From Thelonectria olida (lineage: Eukaryota > Ascomycota > Sordariomycetes > Hypocreales > Nectriaceae): a DNA stretch of 64,000 bases. Below are positions 56,392 through 64,000 of this stretch, one piece after another; position 1 is the first letter of the stretch, and the number at the start of each line of letters is the position of its first letter. The translations under genes were made by a program, and so were the position numbers. The stretch covers positions 186,001 through 250,000 of the forward strand of contig JAGPYM010000021.1 in NCBI GenBank assembly GCA_020736575.1, read 5' to 3'. Below the pieces are notes generated by a model, which saw nothing but the letters and a program-made list of their open reading frames with translations, was not told the origin of the DNA and did no database searches.

Positions 56392-56510
56392 ACATACAAC
56401 AGTAGGGATTCCCCGGTCGTCACCGACCCGAGTACTAATCTACCGCTTCTTAGGTTGACTAAGGGGGAGCGGACGGGACCCCGTATTTTCTAAGAGCTAT
56501 GGTCGTATGT
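56392..56510 (-). rRNA. 5S ribosomal RNA, dispersed copy
   Basis: 119 nt on the minus strand from ACATACGACCATAG to TTGTATGT. It shows the fungal 5S features: complementary ends (ACATACGAC/GTTGTATGT), GGGGTCCCGTCCGCTC, and the internal C-box-like GGGTCGGTGACGACCG followed by GGGAATCCC. A T7 run (minus strand, 56383-56377) just downstream is a Pol III terminator. Dispersed single 5S genes are usual in Pezizomycotina. The loop region CCCCCTTAGTCAACCTAAGA differs from what I remember of typical copies, so it may be a variant or mildly decayed copy. Confidence 0.75.
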
Positions 56511-57927
56511 GCAAGATTTCGTGTGTTTGCACTACTTTAACGAGGGTTGTTTTACAAATCAGGCGACCAGATGGTCATTCACTGCCGCTCTTTGCACAAC
56601 CGATGTTGCACTGGCTTGCTAATATTATCCCTTCCAGTTCATTTGTCGATTTCTACATGGTTGAGCAAGTTCTTGCGCTCTAGCCACACACAACTCGCAG
56701 CGCAGCGAAAAGTCGCCTACACGGGGCTAAGTCTGCTCAAGGAAGACTTGCTACTTCCTCCTCTTTTCAAGAGAAAGGGGATAGTGCAGGATATGAAAAG
56801 TTTGGAGTTGAAAAGGGAAAAGCGCAGTGCGTCTCTCACGAGAGGTTTTCTACCCTATGAACCGGGCCAACTCTTCTGTCGGTCCGACATAAAAGCCGAA
56901 AGCGAAGATATGGGTGTTTTCATTACACCAACTTCGCGGGCACAGCCTCAACAGGCTAACTACGTAATCGTAAATAGTTCTAGAATAACCTTAAAATTCT
57001 GCATGATAGCCGGGCGTGCTTTAACCAAATGCTGGGGTTCGTATTAGAAATAGATCGCTGTCGAAGTGGTCCGGGGAGCACGCATCTGACTACTGTTTCA
57101 AAATTTCGGCATTTGCGGTTAGTAGAGGATCTGCCATTTGGGCAAGTCATCATCTCTTCTACTAGGTAAAGGTGCTTCATGGGGTAACATCGTGACTATC
57201 ATTTTGTCAGTGCACCTTCACAAAGCCAATTTTGATACAGATGGGTCAGAGTTCTCGCCATTATAAACGCCGGATAAGTTCTCTGTAATAGTCTGTGTAC
57301 TAGGTGCTTGCTACTTTTGCCATATGGTGCTTGTCCTGTTAGAGTACTTAGGTTCTGAGGAGTCCTTTGGACCGCTCTGATAATACCTTGTGTTCATACT
57401 GCAGACGTATATAGCACTCCGCGCCATGTTGTACAGTCATCCGCAAAGTCTGGTCCCTAGCTGAGCCTTGCGGCTGATTCAAGGGTTTAAGGTTGACAGG
57501 GAAGGTAAATCATCATCACCCTGGGTGGTAAAGCCATGGCCGATTTACTCATGGCCTTTTTATCAACCAGGGGCCCTGCCAGTGATGTCGGACCGAGAAC
57601 TTAGAAATATCACACATCTCGAATCCAGCATACTATGCAAACTCCACTGAGTGTAATCTACGAAGAATGTTGTTTGTCATGAGGGTCCATGGTCGGTCTC
57701 ATACAATGTGCATAACATCATAACTTAAGAGGTTGAAAGATTAATAAAAAATAAATAAAAGAGAGAAAGACGTTGGGCCACATATTCGCCCGGTTAATTA
57801 GAGGATAGTAGAAATGAGCAACCCCCGTTAGGTTCTCCTTCTAAACATATAAGTTCGAAGTCGTCTCCTTGGTTCCCGAATTCATTCAGCCATCCTCCTT
57901 TCACATCCCTGAACACTTTCATCAGAC
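56511..57927. other. Intergenic
   Basis: 1.4 kb without a supported gene. A longer open frame (56547-57047, plus) has no ATG at its start and no recognisable content. TATAAG at 57848-57853 lies 75-80 bp before the metallopeptidase ATG and is a plausible TATA box. Confidence 0.45.
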
Positions 57928-58870
57928 ATGAGAATGCACGCAATCCTCAGCTTGGTCTTTGTGACCACGGCCTTCACTCATCTAGTGCCTCAGAACCTCA
58001 GCACTAACCGCGCCCCAGCCATTCTGGAGCGAGCGGTCCCGGCAAATGGAATCTCTTCGATCAAAGTCGCCACGATCGATATCCCGGGAAAAGACAAACT
58101 AGATTCGGGCCATTGCACTGCCAATCAAATCAAGCAACTCAATATCACCTTTATTCCAGAGGCTCGGAAGATGCTTGAGAACGCCATAAAAGCTTTGGCC
58201 TACAAAGATGTTGAAAAGTCACCCGCTTACAAAGACTGGAGTAGACAGTCAAGACACACAATTTCCAAGCACCCCTTGACGGTCTTCGTCTGCCCCTCGA
58301 AGCAACCCCAAAAACTCTAACCCCGGGAACACTGGATCCGACTGCGGTAACCTTCACTTGCTGGCCTCAGGAAGATATTCGCTGCGGTAGATATGGGTTG
58401 GTAGCCGGCACGAAAAACCCTAGCTTCCCCGAGAACACGAACAAAGATTTTAAAGGAACCCTTATTGGCTTATGCCCACGCTTCTTCAATCTTCCCCAGC
58501 TAGACGGGGTTCTCAAACAGTTCGACCCGGGAAACGCAAACACGCTTGTTTCATCCGGCGCCTTGACTCTCGTTCATGAGATGCAGCATGTCCTTCTAGC
58601 TACTGGAAAGGAAAGGTGGTGTGACGACAAGGCATATAATACCGCAGTGTAAGCTCTTATTTCTACATATCGGACCAGGGGATTCTAATCAGAGACTGTT
58701 ATAGATGCAGAGGTCGTGACCAAGTCGTTCACGGAAAGCTTGAAAAGGGTCTTAATGATACGATGAAACTTCGCAACACACAGAACATGGCCCTCTTTGC
58801 CCTGGATATCACTGCCAATCCTGAGCGAGGTTGTGCACCAGCGGGGAAGAAATGGTGTTGTTGGTGCTAA
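57928..58870 (+). CDS. Secreted metallopeptidase, M35-like (HExxH)
   Basis: A 274-residue protein: exons 57928-58240, 58303-58648, 58705-58870. The start gives a signal peptide, MRMHAILSLVFVTTAFTHLV, followed by a short pro-like part and NQIKQLNITFIPEARKMLEN, a helix typical of aspzincin-type proteins. The zinc site is LVHEMQHVLLATG (HEMQH). A CDDKAYN after it occupies the place of the G-T-x-D-x-x-Y-G motif of M35 deuterolysins: Asp and Tyr are kept, G-T is not. Cys-rich (CWPQEDIRCG, CRGRD, CAPAGKKWCCWC at the end), suggesting disulfides. Role: extracellular protein breakdown or host interaction, by family only. The alternative splice frame in exon 2 was rejected because it closes at once. 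Confidence 0.75.
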
Positions 58871-59174
58871 GGGGAAAAGCAATGTGTTGGAGACTTTAGG
58901 CCAGCGGTCTCGAGAGGTCGGACCGGTCACATGACGAGTCCCGTGACCTAGAGAGAAAGGGAGGAATCCTTCCCGTTGCCGAGGTAGTTTAGCAGAACAC
59001 AGCAGAACACACACACACATAGAGAATACACTCAGTCTTTACCGGTCTTTTCCTCTTTTCAGCTGCCTACCATTCTGACGTAGCTGGCTGTTCAGGTCCC
59101 TTGCGTCTGATCACACTGTATTAGGCTGTTTCTATTCATATTCATACCAAGGTGCAACTGTAATCATCTCACAC
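58871..59174. other. Intergenic with CA repeat
   Basis: 304 bp between convergent genes. A short (CA)n tract lies at about 59007-59019, preceded by a duplicated AGCAGAACAC. Confidence 0.5.
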
Positions 59175-60962
59175 CTAAAGAACCTGCGTCACACCACAAG
59201 ACGTAAAATACCATCCCATCGCCCGCTCAAGATTTTTCATCTTCTGCGGCACCTCCTCCCCCTGCTTCCGATGCATCATACTCAGCAACGGCGCAGCCAT
59301 CCTTGAATTCCTATCAGACACCTCCAGAATATCCTTAATGCCCTGGCAAATGTCGGCATCGCGACACTTGTACAGCACAAACGTGAGCGGCCGCATGATG
59401 GCATTGTCCAAGAGGGCGGTCTTGCTGCAATGACGCTGCATCTCTTTCGTGGTTTGTATCATCTCGAGGTAGATGGGCTTCACGTCTGGGAGGACGTTGC
59501 ATTCCTTGCGGTGGTGAAGATGGAGGCTGGTTAGCGATTCGAGATACAGCGTTTCAAGCGTGCAGGCGTTGAGGTAGGGGTAGGGATCCTCCGTCTTTCT
59601 GAGTCTTGCGGCTTGTAAGAGCGGCGAAAAACTGTTGTGCCAGCCATGCAGGGCCGCAAACGACTCGGTCCACTCTGAATCCTCCAGCACGCTCCCTGGT
59701 TGGCACTGCTCCGGGGACAAGCTTGACAACGGCGACGGATCAGAGAACGACTTAGGAGAAGATGAGGCCGAGGACACCCTCTCCTGAGTACCAATGCCAC
59801 GTACGCGGTGAAGAAGGAAATGCTGTACAACGTCCCACCACTTCAACGCCTGCGCCAGATCCCGAAACGACTCGGGCATGTCCTGCACGCGGTGCATATC
59901 TTTACCACCCTGGCAACACCTCAGCAGCTTATGGTCGGCGCTAGACCCAAAGCCCAGGTTCAGGGCCCAAGGGTGCGTGGTGAGACGCTGCAGCATTTCG
60001 AAAACGGCCGACTCGAGGGTGGAAAATTGAAGCTTGGAGAATGGCAGACCTGTCTCTTTGCATCTCTCGTCAAAGTAGCTGTTGATGATACGATGGCCGT
60101 GACTGAAGTGCGCAAACGCGGTTTTCATGTCGCCGCGGAGCATGTCATAAGTTACAAAGAGGATCGACACAATGGCGACGGTGAGGAGCGTGTTGGTACT
60201 TGATTCAGCTCTTCTGATGGCCTGCAGCGCGCGGTTATAATGTTTCAGAGAGGCGTTGTAGTTAATCTCATCAGCTGCCGGGGGAGTATTTAGGATCGTA
60301 AAGGCGCCAGCGGCAGCGCCGATTGCACAGCATATCTCGCGTATGGCGACCTCGTGCTGGGCGAGTTGGGGGGTGAGGGCGGATAGAGTGTTGATGGGGA
60401 GGGTGCCAGCTTGTTCATTGGAGAAGACGAAGACGGAGAACAGGTCCCATTGCTGCTGGCTGTTGAAGAGGTTTAGGATGTAATTGGGCTCTGTCAGGAT
60501 CTGAAAATCAGACTTGGTGACAGTGGCGACGGAAGTGCTGTGCGGCTCGGAGTTCTGGGTACTTGGGAGTGGGATGGCGCCACTGCTGAGGGAGAAGTCA
60601 CAGGTACGTCTCCCAATTATGCACCTTTTGCATGAAGGCCTTGCTTCATCGCATTTGATACGCCGGCGCCTGTTGCCAAAGTGTCAATCGAAATACTCAA
60701 GTTACATCGAGCCGTGCGGGAGACGGACTTGCACTCCTTGCACCCGGAGCGTGTCTTTGGGGCCTTTGCCCTTGTGGCCCTGGGCCGCGCGAGTACCAGC
60801 ACGCCGGCACCGGGAAGCTTGGTCTGGAGACGGGGTGAATCAGTGTGTGCTGGCTTAATAATGGCATTGTCGCGACAGCAAATGTGAGGGGCTTCAGGAC
60901 CCAGGGGTCAGGGGTAAGCCCACCTTGGATCTCAATTGAGAAGAGCCATCTTCATTGGGCAT
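59175..60962 (-). CDS. Zn(II)2Cys6 transcription factor
   Basis: A 542-residue regulator: exons 60962-60924, 60823-60729, 60669-59175. Exon 1 (MPNEDGSSQLRSK) is the least certain part; it is the only upstream ATG that keeps the frame. The zinc cluster SGCKECKRRRIKCDEARPSC followed by KRCIIGRRTCDF has Cys41, 44, 51, 58, 61 and 68 and is restored by the second junction (donor GTCCGT). The body matches fungal TFs of the second fungal-specific TF class: NLFNSQQQWDLFSVFVF, HEVAIREICCAIGAAAGA, SLKHYNRALQAIRRA, TNTLLTVAIVSILFVTYDML, then a helical C-terminal half. Ser/Pro-rich linker at about residues 360-385. It neighbours an acetyltransferase-like gene divergently (429 bp apart), which it may control (inference). 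Confidence 0.78.
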
Positions 60963-61391
60963 CTTTCCTCTATTTCGGGATGGTCTGATCGTGATTTCAG
61001 TGGTTGAGGATCTTTCGGGCTTCGGGTGAGGTCAGGAAGACAACAAATCCGCAGAGTCGCGTCCGAGATGGAAGTCCGTGGGCTCCGGTCGTCGTCCAGG
61101 AAGATACTGGAACCACCAATCAGAGACTGGCATGTGCGAGTTCCCTGATTCGGTTAGGGCGCAGCATAAGCACTTTTCCACAAAGTGACAAGCGAAGGAT
61201 TCGCTTATGGGCTTATTAATGATGAACTCAGATCGTGACAATTAAGATAGCATATAATAGCCGCGTGTATATAGTCCTGCTCCGTTCCTAATTGACGTTC
61301 AATTTTTCGAGCCTGTAACTAGTCCTTGCTACGAATCTTTCTTGACCCTAATTAATTGTCAATCTCTTACGCTATTACACTGCTTGCGAAT
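60963..61391. promoter_or_regulatory. Divergent promoter region of Zn2Cys6 factor and acetyltransferase-like gene
   Basis: 429 bp shared upstream region. GCCGCGTGTATATAGTCC at about 61260-61277 contains a TATATA some 120 bp before the plus-strand ATG. No gene seen. Confidence 0.4.
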
Positions 61392-62972
61392 ATGGACAAC
61401 TATGACGGACCCCCCTATTACACCGTCATGCGACCGAGTAGTGAGTGTCCCAATAAACTCCTCGATTTTCTTTAGTGACACATTTCAGATTATCTCGACC
61501 GCATGTTCTACCTCCAACACCGTGTAGGCGTCCAAGCGAACATCCTAGTCTCAGCGCACTATGCCCCTAGCACCTCCACAGACCAGACCCTCTTATCGAG
61601 AGACGCCGTCTTCTCAGCGGTTCGTTCAGTTATTGCAAAGTACCCGGAGCTCAGCATTATCGGAGTTCCGGAGAAAGTGGGCAAAAAGGGCCATCACGCG
61701 CTCAACCTAGCCGCCTTGCACGAAATCGATATCGAGACATGTGTCGAGTTCCTCGACGATGAAGCGCCCAGTGCTACCGCACAAGTGGTTGAGCGTCTTC
61801 ACAATACTTGGAATTGGACAGATAAGCAGTTCAATCCTCGGCAGCCCTGGTGGAAAGTCTACGTCCTCGGTCGACAGGAGGTGGTGTTTGTGTTTCACCA
61901 TCTGGTGTGCGACGGCCGCTTCGGACACTTTTTCCACCGCCAGTTTCTCGCTGGCCTCAACTCATTTGACGAGAAAGATGCGTCTTCAAACTCTTCCGAG
62001 TCCCCAATCATCAAAATTGACATGGAGAGGGTAAAGCTGGAGAAGGAGGTACAGGATTTCTGGCTGAGTAGCACCTACGTGATACGAGTCGTCCATATCT
62101 TCCTCTCGTTCGTCTTCCTCCGACTCTTCCTCGGAAACCGACTTCTCTTCACCGGCCTGCCCAAGGCGCCACCATATTCAAAGTCGGTCGAGATCGAGGC
62201 CAGCCCGGAACAGCGCACAAAGACACGCATCGCTTCTCTCCGCATCTCAGCACCCAGGATGCGTCGTATCATCGAGGCCTGTCGTGAGCGCAAGACGACC
62301 TTTACGCCACTTTTGCTCTCTATGATGCTGGCCGCTCTGGCTTGCGATTACTACCCTGATGCAAAGGTCGGCATGTCAAACTTCGCCCTGGACATGCGGG
62401 GAGTGTATCCTCAAGGGAGCGAGAACTCGGGCAAGTTGCTCTCATGCGCTGGCGGCGGTAGCAAGTGGGCCTGGCTGGACCGATACCGTCGCGTTTTTCC
62501 TCGTGCAGACGGTGCAAAGAACAAGGATGAGGATGTTAAAGCCAAGGTAGACAAGGATGCTGCATGGGCTCTGGTTAAAGAATATGGCGCCACGGTAGCC
62601 GAGTGCGTGAAGCCCAAAGGCTCTTCAGTCATGGTCATGTTCAAGGCGGCCAACTCAATGACGAACGATCTGGAGGGCATGTTGGGTTCCAACTTTCCGG
62701 CCTTGGGTCTGCATCTGCAGAATTGCTTCCAGGTGTCCAACCTAGGAGTGTTTGCGACTGGAGATAAGAGCGGGCCGTGGAAGATTGACGACATGTGTTT
62801 CTCGGCTTCTGCCATCAACGGCAATATTTGCTATAATCTGAGCTTGGGTGTGACTGGAGCAGAGGGCGGCGACACGGTGATTCTTGCCTGCTACGAAAAT
62901 GAAGTTATGGGCGAGGATCTGGTGTCTGGGATATTAGAGAAGACGCTTGAAAAGATTGAGGCGATTTGTTAG
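61392..62972 (+). CDS. Alcohol acetyltransferase-like (HxxxD acyltransferase fold)
   Basis: A 510-residue protein of two exons (61392-61440 and 61489-62972); the junction restores MRPSNYLDRMFYLQH. The fold is that of CoA-dependent acyltransferases and NRPS condensation domains. The catalytic HHLVCDG (HHxxxDG) is intact at about residue 140, and ISAPRMRRIIEACRERKTTF, MSNFALDMRGVYP and GPWKIDDMCFSASA fit the structural blocks of the alcohol acetyltransferase (AATase) family, which transfers acetyl from acetyl-CoA to alcohols. A hydrophobic stretch VIRVVHIFLSFVFLRLFLG (about residues 215-233) could be a membrane-associated helix. It would make acetate esters or detoxify alcohols; the substrate is unknown. 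Divergent from a Zn2Cys6 factor. Confidence 0.8.
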
Positions 62973-64000
62973 ACGGTTGTTCTGGTACATAGTTACCTAG
63001 ATACATGGATAGGTAGTGTGATGATCAACTAATCTGCGTGTTTTACAATAGAATAGGTACGCAGGGTACATGGGTAGTTAGAATATAAATGTGTATAATC
63101 ATTTGTGGATACATGAACTGAATCAACATGAAGCATTCTTTACGGCGTTTCATAAATCAACAAGGCATTTATGATCCAAGGCAGAAGTGAGAATATGGCC
63201 TCGAATACTGACCTAGTTGCACATTACTCCTCCCCGTGTGCGCTCAGCTCTAGTACAAGGCACAGGCGGGACGACACCCTTGTTGACGTACGTAGAGGGC
63301 TTGCCAAACTTGGCTCCTAATCGAGGTCGCAGCCACCAGTTGTAGCACACTGCGAGTATTCTAAGAATTACGAGTATACTCCGGAGAACACTTATACGTG
63401 TCCTTCCAACCAAAGTATCAAGCAGTCGTAGTCGAGACCAGGGGTGGCCTTTTAGAATAACAGAATAACAGTCTCAGAGGCACTAGCGTCGGATGGCGTG
63501 ATGGATACGACTTGGTGGTAGTATCCCGGTTTCTGGGAGCTGTCTATGACTTGTACCTCTGGTATACTCAAGTCCTTACGTACGATAGAAGATGAATGAA
63601 CCTATAATTCTTGACATTCCTAGAAGCAGAGATCTCTCATTCCTTGAAAAGGCGATACAGGCTTGTATTCAGCAATTTGGATTCCCAGCGAAGAAGTGAC
63701 GTGGAGCAGTTCCAAAGCCGACAGGTCAGAATGAAATGCATACTTCTCCCCATATGGCATGAAGGTCTAGTCAAGGTCTGTACGTTTGGTCGGCATGCAG
63801 ACTTTGGGAGGAAGAGAACCAACGGTCGGTTGCAGGTCCTTTCTCCGCATCGACGCACTCGGCATTCGCGCAAAGATATGGAGACCAGATAGCTTGAAAT
63901 TCAGGGTAATTAGATGATCGCCGAGTGTATGAAACCGGCCATCCAATAAATAACCAACACGTGAGTCATTGAACCAAGATTCGCCGGCGACCTCGCATAT
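62973..64000. other. Intergenic to right edge
   Basis: 1 kb after the acetyltransferase-like gene; only short frames, no domain or RNA recognised. A coding 3' end reaching in from the right edge cannot be excluded. Confidence 0.5.

Noticed and set aside
56547..57047. 166-codon open frame on the plus strand
   Set aside because: It opens with TTG rather than ATG, lacks recognisable motifs and lies in low-complexity intergenic sequence.

Overview
The window is nuclear DNA of a filamentous ascomycete (Pezizomycotina, most likely a Sordariomycete). The evidence is short introns (about 45-110 nt) with GTAAGT-like donors and CTAAC/CTGAC branch sites, Zn(II)2Cys6 regulators, a LaeA-like methyltransferase, a HET-domain gene, fungal NACHT genes with 'MDP-S' N-termini, and a dispersed single 5S rRNA gene. 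Gene models below were built by hand from reading-frame continuity across splice sites; all exon boundaries are predictions.

Region 1 (1-23.8 kb) is a metabolic, regulatory and transport block. It holds the 5' end of an MFS gene of siderophore-transporter type at the left edge, a DHA1-type MFS transporter with a 7-nt microexon, a LaeA-like SAM methyltransferase, a nitrilase, a Zn2Cys6 factor, an aldoxime dehydratase, a multicopper oxidase, a second MFS transporter divergent from a second Zn2Cys6 factor, a Dabb-domain remnant, and an NAD(P)-dependent epimerase/reductase carrying an apparent 1-nt frameshift. Nitrilase and aldoxime dehydratase are consecutive steps (aldoxime to nitrile to acid). 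Finding them on the same strand with one regulator between them suggests a small aldoxime-nitrile gene cluster.

Region 2 (23.8-28.2 kb) is a duplicated patch. It contains a small proline-rich protein gene with one C-terminal membrane segment, a decayed inverted copy of it, an unrecognised gene between them, and three copies of a shared 3' element. The element partly matches the coding end of the NACHT gene near 41.2 kb.

Region 3 (28.2-32.2 kb) has a GPI-type secreted carboxylesterase convergent with a hexokinase.

Region 4 (32.4-49.6 kb) looks like a fungal self/non-self recognition or cell-death island. It contains two related atypical kinases (HSD instead of HRD), a small hypothetical gene, a HET-domain gene whose start lies 7 bp past the stop of kinase 2, and two divergent STAND genes. 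One STAND gene is a NACHT protein with an apparent late frameshift. The other has an N-terminal fungal STAND domain, NACHT, and about 13 near-identical ankyrin repeats, followed by a decayed 3' end that still encodes a ZZ-type zinc finger out of frame.

Region 5 (49.6-57.9 kb) is gene-poor and partly AT-rich. It has one DUF3632-like gene and a 5S rRNA gene with a truncated 5S fragment beside it. Region 6 (57.9-63 kb) has a secreted M35-like metallopeptidase, a third Zn2Cys6 factor and an alcohol-acetyltransferase-like gene; no gene is seen to the right end.

Four reading-frame breaks in otherwise coding-looking genes are each explained by one missing base, three of them in homopolymer runs. 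They could be assembly errors or real lesions.
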